A DNA stretch of 39,199 nucleotides from Candidatus Nanoarchaeia archaeon (lineage in GTDB: Archaea; Nanobdellota; Nanobdellia; Pacearchaeales; GW2011-AR1). Position numbers and translations under genes: made by a program. Below are positions 7,006-14,933 of this stretch, piece by piece. A model generated the notes under the pieces. That model was not told where the DNA came from. It saw only the letters and a program-made list of their open reading frames with translations, and did not search any database. Numbering within the stretch: the stretch's first letter is position 1; each line of letters opens with the position of its first letter. The stretch is from contig JAQTOY010000004.1 of assembly GCA_028713045.1 (NCBI GenBank), forward strand, positions 1 to 39,199. Reading direction: 5' to 3'.

Positions 7006-7025
7006 TTATTTAAAAGTTTGCGAAC
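7006..7025 (-). promoter_or_regulatory. promoter block of tspO gene
   Basis: Identical 20-mer to 6265-6284, placed 36-55 bases before the preferred TspO start. It overlaps the longer in-frame ATG, which argues against that start. Confidence 0.6.
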
Positions 7026-7044
7026 CCTGAAACGATATCATTAA

Positions 7045-7160
7045 CACTAAAAAACTTTCAGAAGTTTTTTGTGCCTCGAAAATCTTATGAGAGATTTTCT
7101 CAGTGTTAAAATCCTTTATTGATAAATTAATCAATAGATTAATTTCCGAGTGTTTTTTAG
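7045..7160 (-). other. nested stem-loop element (GAAAATCT family member 1)
   Basis: The outermost pairing is CACTAAAAAAC (from 7045) with GTTTTTTAGTG near 7150-7160. Inside are CACTAAAAAACTT/AAGTTTTTTGTG (7045-7073) and GAAAATCT (7078-7085)/AGATTTTC (7092-7099). Read on the minus strand, its flanks ACTGAGAAAATCT and AAGATTTTCGAGG are the same as in the element at 29633-29700. It lies 3' of the holin-like gene in sense orientation and just upstream of the TspO promoter. Confidence 0.55.
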
Positions 7161-7207
7161 TGTGAGGGACAATCTGTGGGATAAAAAGGAATTATAAATC
7201 AAACCAT

Positions 7208-7249
7208 CTGCTCTTGCCTAACCATAAATCCTGTCCTGCATAAAAATTA
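7208..7249 (-). repeat. intergenic TTATGCAG-type repeat, inverted copy
   Basis: On the minus strand it reads TTTTTATGCAGGA, then CAGGATTTATGG and TTAGGCAAGAG. It sits between the end of the holin-like gene and the nested stem-loops. Confidence 0.35.
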
Positions 7250-7266
7250 CCTAAATTTAGAGGGGG

Positions 7267-7566
7267 TCATTTCCTCTTTGACTTGCTTACGTAAACTTTT
7301 TCTGATTTGAATGACTTATATATGCCTTCAAGGATATCTGAGCCTGCGTAGCCTGCGAGCAGGCTTAATCTATAATCAAAATTAAAAATCAATCCGGTAA
7401 ATGTTCCAATGATTACTGCAATAACAACTGTTATTGCATAATAACCCCATAAAATCTTTCGTCTTAGAGATATTGCTTTCAATAATCCAATGAATCCCCT
7501 TGTCAGTCCCCCAACTCCTCCAAGCAAAGCTGGAAGAAATAACTCATTTAGAAATATCGGATCCAT
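7267..7566 (-). CDS. holin-like small membrane protein
   Basis: 99 residues with about three TM stretches: LPALLGGVGGLTRGFIGLL, WGYYAITVVIAVIIGTFTGLIF and LSLLAGYAGSDILEGIY. The tail is Lys/Ser-rich (KSEKVYVSKSKRK). The GGVGG...GYAGSDILEGIYK pattern is seen in small archaeal and phage membrane proteins of the holin-like type; no phage genes are nearby, so a host role is as likely. AAAAGAGGCA before the start is a plausible ribosome site. Confidence 0.6.
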   Translation of the reverse strand: MDPIFLNELFLPALLGGVGGLTRGFIGLLKAISLRRKILWGYYAITVVIAVIIGTFTGLIFNFDYRLSLLAGYAGSDILEGIYKSFKSEKVYVSKSKRK

Positions 7567-7635
7567 ATCGTGCCTCTTTTATTTATATATAAATAATTCC
7601 CAGATATATTTAAATCTTCCCAAGGAGGATTTTAT

Positions 7636-7914
7636 CTAGTAAGGATGATACTCATTTAGGAATTGTTCAACTCCTGATCTGCCCTCAGGATCTGCTCTTA
7701 GATTAATGTAAGCAATAAACGTTCTATAATTCGCTCTTAGTCTTAGACATCTGCTTGTTTCGTCGTAATATTGAATTTTTGCAGCGAATTCTTTAGATTT
7801 TCTCTCTCTTAATATTCTTAGTTTGATAACTTCTTCACCCGTTAAATCTTTTAACCTATCTAAAAGATCGTACATGCATCTCGGTTCTCCTCGGGGCATT
7901 GTTGTTTCTTTCAT
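7636..7914 (-). CDS. hypothetical soluble protein (92 aa)
   Basis: 92 residues, charged and mostly helical (MYDLLDRLKDLTGEEVIKLRILRERKSKEFAAKIQYYDETSRCL...). There is no TM segment, signal or recognised motif. The start region has three candidate Met codons (residues 1, 6 and 14); I keep the first. It sits between the holin-like gene and the large Cys-rich gene on the same strand with gaps of about 70 bp each side. Unknown family. Confidence 0.55.
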   Translation of the reverse strand: MKETTMPRGEPRCMYDLLDRLKDLTGEEVIKLRILRERKSKEFAAKIQYYDETSRCLRLRANYRTFIAYINLRADPEGRSGVEQFLNEYHPY

Positions 7915-7987
7915 TTTACTTGAAATTATTTTTGGTTTATATATTTACTAATAATTATTGGATTGCCAGTAATAATTTTAAAAGAAT

Positions 7988-10609
7988 TTATTTAGCCTTT
8001 CTTCTTGGCTTTCTTCTTGTCAAAAGAATGATTATTAGAATAATTGCGATTAATGCAATTAGTCCTGTGATTGCATAAAGAATATAATTGATATTCCAGT
8101 TCAATCTTGATTGAATTAGATTGTTTAGATTTTGTGTTTGTGATGATTGGTTTGTCTGTGTTCTTGATGAATATATTTCTGGTTCATAATTCATAGTTGT
8201 TCTTCTTGTTTGTGTCTGTTCATTTATTGTATCACAATCAATCTCATCTCCATCTTCATCATAGCAGATTTCATTATCTGATGAAGAATCGCTTGATGAT
8301 TTGCATACTGCTTCACCATCATCAATCTTGCATCCATGTTCGCATTCTTCATCCAATTCGTAAGTTATCCTGTTTTCGCATTTGTTTGTTGATGTTAGAT
8401 TATCAAATACACATTTTGGAGTTGTTATCTTTTCTGTCACATCGCCATTTCTGCATATGAATTCAGAGGAAGCATTTCCGCAATTTGAATCATTTTGACA
8501 AACTTGCTGATTGCAGACTCCATTAGAGCATCCGTTTGTACAGCTCTGGATTAAACGATCAGTTTCATTGTTTGTGCAAGTGCTTTGAGTTGTATTTGGA
8601 TTATTGCAGGTGAAGTCCTTATATTTTTGATAAACATTTCCATCTGCTTTGCAGAACCTTTCTCCAATATAACTATCGGTTCCACAATTGGAATCTTGGA
8701 CGCAGGTTATTTGTTGACCATTGCAGGTATTTGTAGTTGTATTGCATCCATTTGCACAGGTCTGGAATAATTCTTGGGTTGTTGTTTCAAAACAAGAACC
8801 AAGAGAACATCCGAAATTATGCAAATCTTTGTAAATATTATCATTTTCACAGTAAGCATTTGAGTAATAATTATCTGGGCAGGTTTCCATTAGGAATGGC
8901 CAAAGATGGTCGGAGCAATAAGCTTCTTTTGTTCCGGGATTATGACAAGTAAATATTATAAAATCCTGGAAGATTTGGTCTCCAATGCAGTAATTTGGAT
9001 CTCCTGCGCAACCATCTGTTCCGCAATCAGAATTATTAGAACAAACTGGAGGAACACAAATATTATCTACACAAAATTCTCCTTGCGGACATTCATCATC
9101 ATCAGTGCATTCTGGTTGATTGCATTCTCCGTTTTCGCATCCATATTCACAATCATCTACTTTTCTTTCTTCTATTGAGAATGTGCAGGTGCTTTGAGAA
9201 GTGTCTGGATTATTGCAAGTGAATGTCTTATAATTTTGATAAACATTTCCATCTGCTTTGCAGAACCTTTCTCCAACATAACCGTCTGTTCCACATTCAG
9301 AATTATCTGAGCATAAAGAGATGCATGCATGATTAACACATCCATTTGCGCATTCTTCAACAAGCTGTTTTGTTACATGCTCAAAGCAAGAACCTAAAGC
9401 GCAACCAAAATCATGAAAGTCTTTGTAAAGATTATCTCCTTCACAATAGTTTGCTGTTTCAGAATCTTCTGGACAAGTTTCCATTAAGAAGGGGCTAGTT
9501 TGATTTGAACAATAGGATTGTTCTGTTCCTGGATTATTACAAGTAAAATAAATAAAATCCTGGAAGATTTGGTCTCCAATGCAGTAATTTGGATCTCCTG
9601 CGCAACCATCTGTTCCGCAATCAGAATTAGTGTCGCAGACTATCTGATGATCGCATTGTCCATTAGTGCATGTGCTTGAACATTCTTCAACAAGTTCTTT
9701 TGTTATTATTTCGCCACAAATTCCGTTATCACATACTGGCTGATGCTTGTCTCTATAAACATTATCATTTTCGCAGTAATTATCAGAATAATGAACTGTT
9801 CCGCAATCAGACGCTTCATCACATTCAGGTTCTTCAGGAATTATTAATATTTCCTGCTTTGAATCCTGATTAAACGAAAGACATTTTGGCTCATTATTTA
9901 CTGTTGTATAAATTTTTATTATGTAAGTTCCTGGTTCGGTTATGTTTGGAACTGAGAATGTCAAATCTTTTAATTCAGAAGGCAAAAAGTTCAGAGATCT
10001 TGTTTCAGTATAGATAGTCTCATTGTCTTTTTCTATTCTAAGAGTTGTCTGTGCATTTGCAGAATAGATTGTAATTAATTCTGTTGGAAGATAGTCCAAA
10101 GGTCCTGCACTTGAAACAGGAGCCCTAACTTGTGTGTCAACATAGATTATATTATTTAGATAATCAAAATCCATTGACATCACTTTTGAAGTGCAGACTT
10201 CTTTTCTAGTTAAATAATCATTATAAGGACCAACAGGGTCATTTGGATTTGTTCCCCACCAGTCTGCTGCGATTTCATATGGAATATAACCCTCTTTATA
10301 GACATAAACTCCATAACCATATTGGGATTGAAGGGTTGTTGGATAGACCAGTCTCATAAAATCGCTGGTTGATGTAAGTATGTTTGGCCATAATCTTCCT
10401 GAAACTGTCTGGCAGTTATCAGAAGAGCAGACAAATCCTATAACATTAACATTTGTTATTGGAGTGTTTGTTGTAACCAAAGTTCCATCTGGTTTTATTG
10501 TTCCATATCTAAAATAATTATCTTCATATCTCTGAGCTGAGATTGCAGGTAAAACTAAAGTTGCTAATATTATTGAAAATGCAAGTATTGAAAATAATTT
10601 TTGTTTCAT
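7988..10609 (-). CDS. large Cys-rich cell-surface protein with C-terminal membrane anchor
   Basis: 873 residues: a signal peptide (MKQKLFSILAFSIILATLVLPAISA), an N-terminal beta-rich region to about residue 260 that includes an Ig-like strand pattern (TFSVPNITEPGTYIIKIYTT), then about 500 residues of Cys-rich modules (CxxxSDCGTDG..., YCIGDQIFQDF..., CEGDNLYKDFHDFGC...). A Ser/Asp spacer follows, then a TM helix (YILYAITGLIALIAIILIIILL) and a basic end (RRKPRRKAK). The modules occur twice in the order A-B-C, the result of an internal duplication of about 198 residues. It is exposed on the outside and probably disulfide-rich. It is last in a three-gene export unit (six-base gap from the upstream gene). 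Confidence 0.8.
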   Translation of the reverse strand: MKQKLFSILAFSIILATLVLPAISAQRYEDNYFRYGTIKPDGTLVTTNTPITNVNVIGFVCSSDNCQTVSGRLWPNILTSTSDFMRLVYPTTLQSQYGYGVYVYKEGYIPYEIAADWWGTNPNDPVGPYNDYLTRKEVCTSKVMSMDFDYLNNIIYVDTQVRAPVSSAGPLDYLPTELITIYSANAQTTLRIEKDNETIYTETRSLNFLPSELKDLTFSVPNITEPGTYIIKIYTTVNNEPKCLSFNQDSKQEILIIPEEPECDEASDCGTVHYSDNYCENDNVYRDKHQPVCDNGICGEIITKELVEECSSTCTNGQCDHQIVCDTNSDCGTDGCAGDPNYCIGDQIFQDFIYFTCNNPGTEQSYCSNQTSPFLMETCPEDSETANYCEGDNLYKDFHDFGCALGSCFEHVTKQLVEECANGCVNHACISLCSDNSECGTDGYVGERFCKADGNVYQNYKTFTCNNPDTSQSTCTFSIEERKVDDCEYGCENGECNQPECTDDDECPQGEFCVDNICVPPVCSNNSDCGTDGCAGDPNYCIGDQIFQDFIIFTCHNPGTKEAYCSDHLWPFLMETCPDNYYSNAYCENDNIYKDLHNFGCSLGSCFETTTQELFQTCANGCNTTTNTCNGQQITCVQDSNCGTDSYIGERFCKADGNVYQKYKDFTCNNPNTTQSTCTNNETDRLIQSCTNGCSNGVCNQQVCQNDSNCGNASSEFICRNGDVTEKITTPKCVFDNLTSTNKCENRITYELDEECEHGCKIDDGEAVCKSSSDSSSDNEICYDEDGDEIDCDTINEQTQTRRTTMNYEPEIYSSRTQTNQSSQTQNLNNLIQSRLNWNINYILYAITGLIALIAIILIIILLTRRKPRRKAK
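8958..9035. repeat. 78-bp exact direct repeat, copy 1 (inside Cys-rich gene)
   Basis: Identical to 9552-9629, offset 594 bp (198 codons). It encodes part of module A (GCAGDPNYCIGDQIFQDFI). Identity over 78 bases including third positions means a recent duplication or gene conversion. Confidence 0.9.
9552..9629. repeat. 78-bp exact direct repeat, copy 2
   Basis: Partner of 8958-9035, in the same frame and orientation. Confidence 0.9.
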
Positions 10610-10615
10610 TTTAAT

Positions 10616-11860
10616 TTAATCAGAGCCTACTCCTCTTCCACCTCCAAAACTATCTAATCCTCCGCCTTCTCCTCCTCTATCTCCTCCGCTGAAAGAATCT
10701 TCACCTGGACCTCCGTTTCTTCCTCCTCCTGAAGTGTATGTTTTTGTTGTTGTTTTTTTAACAACAACTGGGACAAATCTTGACCATCCTCTTAAAAGAT
10801 GCAACAATTCGCTGCCTCTGTCCTTGCTTGTGCAAAAACTTGCAAAATTAGGGCCTACGCAAAAGCCATAAGCCGCATTATCTAAGAAAACAACTCCTTG
10901 TCCGCTAGGTCTGTTGCATCCATCAAATAATGGTACAAAAGCAAGTTGGCTGCTTCTAGTCCTTGCTGAATTATCTAAAACTGATGTTGTTAAAGCCTGA
11001 TGTCTTGGAAGTGAAGTTATTAAAGTAGTATCTGTTGAGAATAGTGCATCTTTCGGAGCTTTTTTTCCTTCTACATAAGCAACCAATCCATCAACACCAT
11101 CAACTGCAACAGCTACTGCAGGAGTTACATATCCATAAGGTCCTGCGAAAAAAGCTGTTGATGCAAAAAGCCCATCTAAACCAGTATCTAATAAATATCT
11201 TAAATCTTTTCTTCTTTTTTCTGCTCTGAATTCAGGCTGATTAAAATCTATTTCAATATAATAATCATCTTTTCTTCTAAGATTTTTTGTAACTTTAGAA
11301 GCTTCTTTTACACGTATTACGAAATTACGGTTTTCAGAGTTTGAATAAGCCTGCACAAGATATAATCCATCATCCCTTGATAATTTGTTGCCAGGGGTTC
11401 TTGGTGAAAGAGTATCTTCCCTGCTTGCAGTTCCTAAATCATAAGTTGTAGTTCTTGCATCTTCTGGAACCTGAGTCATTAATTGCTGCATTACGTATAA
11501 ACTGATATCATTTCCTCTTGCATTAAAAGGTCCGCTTGTATCAAGAGTTCTTTCAAAAGTTGCTTGAGTATTTCCAGGTTCTTGATATACAAAAGATATT
11601 CTTTGAGGGGCTAAATTTCCATTATAAGTATCATATAATCTTCTTGATTCATCCAGAGGAAGATGTTCTCCTGAATCAAGAGAGACTGGTGCTGCTGGCT
11701 GATTTGCCATTGATTCTAATATTCTGACATTTGCATTTGGAACTCTTCCATTTACTTTTGCAGCATTATAATTTGCAGTTACGCATCCTGCGCTTGACAA
11801 TCCTGCTACTCCAAATAATGCTGCTGCGCCGTATGCTAAAAATTGTCTTCTTGTGTTCAT
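10616..11860 (-). CDS. exported lipoprotein with Tat-type signal, Gly-rich tail
   Basis: 414 residues. The N-terminus MNTRRQFLAYGAAALFGVAGLSSAGC carries an RRxFL twin-arginine motif, a mild hydrophobic core and a lipobox-like SSAGC, so it is likely exported folded and anchored through Cys25. The body has no recognised domain: residues about 85-200 look beta-rich, and a hydrophobic segment around 225-260 (YGYVTPAVAVAVDGVDGLVAYV) may be buried or membrane-associated. The last 40 residues are Gly/Asp/Ser-rich (GGGRNGGPGEDSFSGG). It starts one base from the end of the upstream exported protein. No Tat translocase gene is visible in this window. Confidence 0.65.
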   Translation of the reverse strand: MNTRRQFLAYGAAALFGVAGLSSAGCVTANYNAAKVNGRVPNANVRILESMANQPAAPVSLDSGEHLPLDESRRLYDTYNGNLAPQRISFVYQEPGNTQATFERTLDTSGPFNARGNDISLYVMQQLMTQVPEDARTTTYDLGTASREDTLSPRTPGNKLSRDDGLYLVQAYSNSENRNFVIRVKEASKVTKNLRRKDDYYIEIDFNQPEFRAEKRRKDLRYLLDTGLDGLFASTAFFAGPYGYVTPAVAVAVDGVDGLVAYVEGKKAPKDALFSTDTTLITSLPRHQALTTSVLDNSARTRSSQLAFVPLFDGCNRPSGQGVVFLDNAAYGFCVGPNFASFCTSKDRGSELLHLLRGWSRFVPVVVKKTTTKTYTSGGGRNGGPGEDSFSGGDRGGEGGGLDSFGGGRGVGSD

Positions 11861-11861
11861 T

Positions 11862-12548
11862 TTATCTTATTTTTTCTTTTAATTGTTTAATTGAACCAGT
11901 ATGTCCAGTCACATGTAGATGATTATCAGGAGTCTGATAAGCAACAACTCCTGGAAAATTTTTGTAAGGTATTTTAAGAGAAAGTTGATATTGTCTTGCA
12001 AATTGAGCAAGAATATCGAGCTGAGTTGGTTGGTTAGGATCTCTTGTATTTTCCAACCATCTTGCAAAATCTTCAGGAACTCCTGCAAATACAGCCAAAT
12101 CATCAAAAGCACTTGGGTCAACAAATTTTGGTTGATAGCATGTTGCAATTCCTCGTGCAAGAGCGTATAGTTCGTCTCTTGTATCTATAAAACCCATTCC
12201 AGAAGCTGGAAGGAATTCAGCACCTTCAATCCTTGCAATAGGACTGCCTTTTTTATAACCAAGAAATCCTTTTTTTCCTTGAGTGATGCATGCAGTTGAT
12301 AATGGAAATTGAGGAAAATTAAGCATTCCAACTAAATTATGAATTTGTTGAGCTTCATATTTTCTATCTTGCTGATATTGATTATTAGTTGCAGCTCTTG
12401 GATTTAGAGTTGCTATAGGAGCAGTAACTGCAAAAGGTGATGCAGGAAGTAAGCTCTGCACCTCTAATTCTTGAGCACCAGCATAATCAGCTGCAATCAT
12501 TGTCGCTAATCCTGCAAATCCGGTTATTAATTTTTTTCTTAAAGTCAT
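11862..12548 (-). CDS. exported protein with signal peptide, unknown
   Basis: 228 residues from ATG 12548. The frame could begin at 12581, but the later start puts the signal peptide (MTLRKKLITGFAGLATMIAADYAGAQ) at the N-terminus and is preceded by GGTGATAGGAAG. The mature part has two Cys (STACITQG and IATCYQPK), a helical middle and a C-terminal VVAYQTPDNHLHVTGHTGS strand region. First gene of the unit that continues with the Tat lipoprotein and the Cys-rich surface protein, so the three may form one extracellular assembly (inference). Confidence 0.65.
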   Translation of the reverse strand: MTLRKKLITGFAGLATMIAADYAGAQELEVQSLLPASPFAVTAPIATLNPRAATNNQYQQDRKYEAQQIHNLVGMLNFPQFPLSTACITQGKKGFLGYKKGSPIARIEGAEFLPASGMGFIDTRDELYALARGIATCYQPKFVDPSAFDDLAVFAGVPEDFARWLENTRDPNQPTQLDILAQFARQYQLSLKIPYKNFPGVVAYQTPDNHLHVTGHTGSIKQLKEKIR

Positions 12549-12696
12549 TTGTTGCTTCCTATCACCTTGTCTAAGTAGCAAATAAACGTAAAAAAGACCC
12601 TTTAAAAATAAATTGATAATTCAAAATATATTATGATAAGGATAAAAAAAATTGTCACTGATTGGGGAGTCAAAATTTTATCCAGAGCAAAAAAGA

Positions 12697-12837
12697 AAAC
12701 TACATCATTTATGATGCAGTTTAGATTACTTACTCTTTTTAGCTCAGTCTCACCAAATCCAATACAAACTCTACAGTTTACATTTGAGAATGCAAATATT
12801 TCTGACAGGTAAATTATAAATCCGAAGGATTTGGTGA
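12697..12837. other. stem-loop region between divergent genes
   Basis: In the 371-bp gap between the export unit and the nucleotidyltransferase. Hairpin one: AAACT-A-CATCA, loop TTTA, TGATG-C-AGTTT (12697-12722). Long-range stem: TCACCAAATCC (12750-12760) with GGATTTGGTGA (12827-12837), competing with a local AAATCC-GAA-GGATTT hairpin (12818-12832). The inverted GAGTAAGTAA motif lies at 12727-12736. A 59-codon frame (12633-12812, +) crosses it but has no ribosome site. A mutually exclusive fold would suit a switch or small RNA; this is inference. Confidence 0.4.
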
Positions 12838-12919
12838 TTCTAATTTATTGAATAATTTTTATCACTATCCCAAGGTAATTTAGGATAACATTTAAATAGC
12901 CACTTTTTTTAAGATTTAT

Positions 12920-14728
12920 ATGGCAACTGAAAAACATAACACTTCTGAAAAATCAAATTTTGAAGCAACTCTTGATGACAGGAAATATCAGAGTCCCGAT
13001 ATCAAGGGAAAAATTCCCGGAGTGACTCCTGAACAGGAAAAAGAAATGGAAAAATCAAGAGCGGAAATTGAGGAATTAAAAAATTACATTCTTGAAAAAG
13101 TTAAATCAACAAGTGCAATTGGAATAATTCCGCCTCAGGCTGCAGTAATTTTTGATGATGAGAATGAATTGACAGAGGAAGAGAGGAAAAGAAAGCCTAT
13201 GCATCTACTCGTCCTGCTTCCTGATGACAAGGAAAAAGAATTTAATTCAATAAGAAATGATATTGTAAAAAAAATTGCAGATAACAAGCAGAATATCTGG
13301 TTGAATCTTTTTTTGGAAAAAGATTTGTGGGAAATCTGTCTGGATTCAAAATATGATGTTGTTGAAGCCATTGGAATGAGCTTTCCTTTGTTTGATAAGG
13401 GTGTTTTAGGTGGACTCCGAGTTGCTCAGATACATAAATCTCTTTGCTTGAAAAAATTTGAGAAATATGTTTATTCTTATGTTGTCTGGGGAAGCATGCC
13501 TAGAGGAAACATGACAAAGACAAGCGACATTGATGTTGGAATAATAATTGATGACACGGATGTAAAAAGAATGCCGCGTTTGGAATTAAAGGAAAAATTA
13601 AGGAATATAATCTATTCTTATGTAATGCAAGCAGAGGAAATGGCTGCCGTCAAGAACAAATTATCTCCTAATATTTATTTACTGACTGAATTCTGGGAAG
13701 GTGTAAAAGATGCAAATCCAATCTTCTATACTTTTTTAAGAGATGGTTTTCCAATATATGACCGAGGAGGATTTTTGCCATGGAAACTTTTATTGAAAAT
13801 GGGAAAAATAAAACCAACTCCAGAATCAATAGATATGTTCATGAGTTATGGGGACAAGACAAAAGAAATTGTAAAAAGAAGATTATTAGATATGGTAATT
13901 GGAGATATTTATTGGGGGGTTCTCACTCCGGCTCAAGCAATGCTTATGCTATATGGACTTCCTCCAACCACTCATAAAGAGACTCCTGCAGAATTCAGAA
14001 GAATCTTTGTTGAAAAAGAAAAGATGATTGAGAAAAAATATGCAGATATATTAGAGGAAATTGTTATCAAATATTACAAAGGATATGAACATGGAAAGAT
14101 AAAAGAAGTTGATGGCAAGACTGTTGATAGATTATTGAAGGATTCAGAAGATTTCCTTGAAAGATTAAGGAAATTAAGAGAGGATATTGAAAAGGAAATC
14201 CAGAAAAAGAATTTTGAGGAAATCTATTCAAATGTTTTTAAGATGCTTAAATCCTTGTTTGGAGAGAAAGCAGAAAATTCATTGATAAATGATTTTGAGA
14301 AAGAGATTGTTGCAAAAGGCAAGGGAAACCCAAAATATATTCATACTTTGAATGAATTATTGCATCTTAAAAAAGAATTAAAGACAAAGAAAATGCCTGG
14401 AAAATACGAGTTTGAAAACCTTAGGAAAGATTCTGTTTATTTGATTGAAGATCTTATTGAATACGCACAAAGAAAGGAACTTGGATTATTGGAAAAAACA
14501 AAAATTATTCTTACTTTCAAAGATAAGCATGCTGAATTATATTTAACAAAACCTGCATTTTTGGTTATTGGCGATAAAGTAAAGAAAATAACAGATAAGA
14601 TTGAAGGTTCTGACTTAAATGAATTAGACAGGGCCCTTGCAGAGCATAAAGGACAGAGATACAAGATTGATAATCATATGATGGATTTATTGAGGGCAGA
14701 GTTAGGTGATTTCGATATAAATCTCTAG
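12920..14728 (+). CDS. large MNT-type nucleotidyltransferase with helical C-terminal domains
   Basis: 602 residues. The polymerase-beta-superfamily core is clear at residues about 180-215: VVWGSMPRGNMTKTSDIDVGI, with the GSxxRG turn and DxD pair (DIDVG) that bind Mg2+ and NTP. The N-terminal 170 residues are charged and contain a second alpha/beta segment (AAVIFDDENELTEEER...MHLLVLLPDD) that may be a decayed relative of the catalytic domain. Residues about 290-420 (KIKPTPESIDMF...LPPTTHKETPAEFRRIFVEK...) form a helical domain also found in the protein at 23813-24655. The rest is charged helices. Substrate unknown. TATA-like TTTAAATAGCC lies near 12890-12902. Confidence 0.75.
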   Translation: MATEKHNTSEKSNFEATLDDRKYQSPDIKGKIPGVTPEQEKEMEKSRAEIEELKNYILEKVKSTSAIGIIPPQAAVIFDDENELTEEERKRKPMHLLVLLPDDKEKEFNSIRNDIVKKIADNKQNIWLNLFLEKDLWEICLDSKYDVVEAIGMSFPLFDKGVLGGLRVAQIHKSLCLKKFEKYVYSYVVWGSMPRGNMTKTSDIDVGIIIDDTDVKRMPRLELKEKLRNIIYSYVMQAEEMAAVKNKLSPNIYLLTEFWEGVKDANPIFYTFLRDGFPIYDRGGFLPWKLLLKMGKIKPTPESIDMFMSYGDKTKEIVKRRLLDMVIGDIYWGVLTPAQAMLMLYGLPPTTHKETPAEFRRIFVEKEKMIEKKYADILEEIVIKYYKGYEHGKIKEVDGKTVDRLLKDSEDFLERLRKLREDIEKEIQKKNFEEIYSNVFKMLKSLFGEKAENSLINDFEKEIVAKGKGNPKYIHTLNELLHLKKELKTKKMPGKYEFENLRKDSVYLIEDLIEYAQRKELGLLEKTKIILTFKDKHAELYLTKPAFLVIGDKVKKITDKIEGSDLNELDRALAEHKGQRYKIDNHMMDLLRAELGDFDINL

Positions 14729-14769
14729 ATTTATATCGAACATTAAAAAACCTCTGAATGTTTTTTAAT
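14711..14769 (+). terminator. double hairpin at end of nucleotidyltransferase gene
   Basis: TTCGATATAAATC (14711-14723) pairs with GATTTATATCGAA (14728-14740), loop TCTA, so the stop codon lies in the stem. A second stem, ATTAAAAAAC/GTTTTTTAAT (14742-14769), follows. They lie between convergent genes and could serve both strands. Confidence 0.6.
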
Positions 14770-14857
14770 ACTTTGATATTAACTTGTAATTAGAATCATA
14801 TAGATTTTAACTAAATTTCTTGCCTGTTTCATTAACTTTCAAAATTATTATTTATTA

Positions 14858-14900
14858 TTAATGTTATTCAGAATAAGTAAGGCGTGTTTGATAATGTTTG
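14858..14900 (+). repeat. intergenic TTATGCAG-type repeat, diverged copy
   Basis: TTAATGTTATTCAGAATAAG is followed by TAAGGCGTGTTTG. It has lost a few bases in the middle relative to copy 2 but keeps order and spacing of the ends. Between convergent genes. Confidence 0.35.
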
Positions 14901-14933
14901 TTGTTAAAACAAATAACTTAATTTTGTATACTT

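Noticed and set aside
6971-7006. Longer TspO N-terminus
   Set aside because: The ATG lies within the TATA block, upstream of the expected transcription start; the later ATG has its own ribosome site.
7045-7160. CRISPR-like repeats among the hairpin regions
   Set aside because: No regularly spaced identical repeats with unique spacers, and no cas genes in the window.
7267-7566. Prophage remnant suggested by a holin-like protein
   Set aside because: No integrase, terminase, capsid or tail genes, and no attachment-site repeats around it; small holin-like proteins are common in archaeal chromosomes.
8197-9873. Several plus-strand frames of 61-90 codons opposite the Cys-rich gene
   Set aside because: Their products are His/Tyr/Cys-rich mirror images of the repeated Cys modules on the other strand; they repeat as the modules do and have no start signals.
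12633-12812. 59-codon frame MIRIKKIVTDWGVKIL... on the plus strand
   Set aside because: No ribosome site, and it crosses strong stem-loops; the nucleic-acid structure explains the sequence better than coding. Kept only as a remark.
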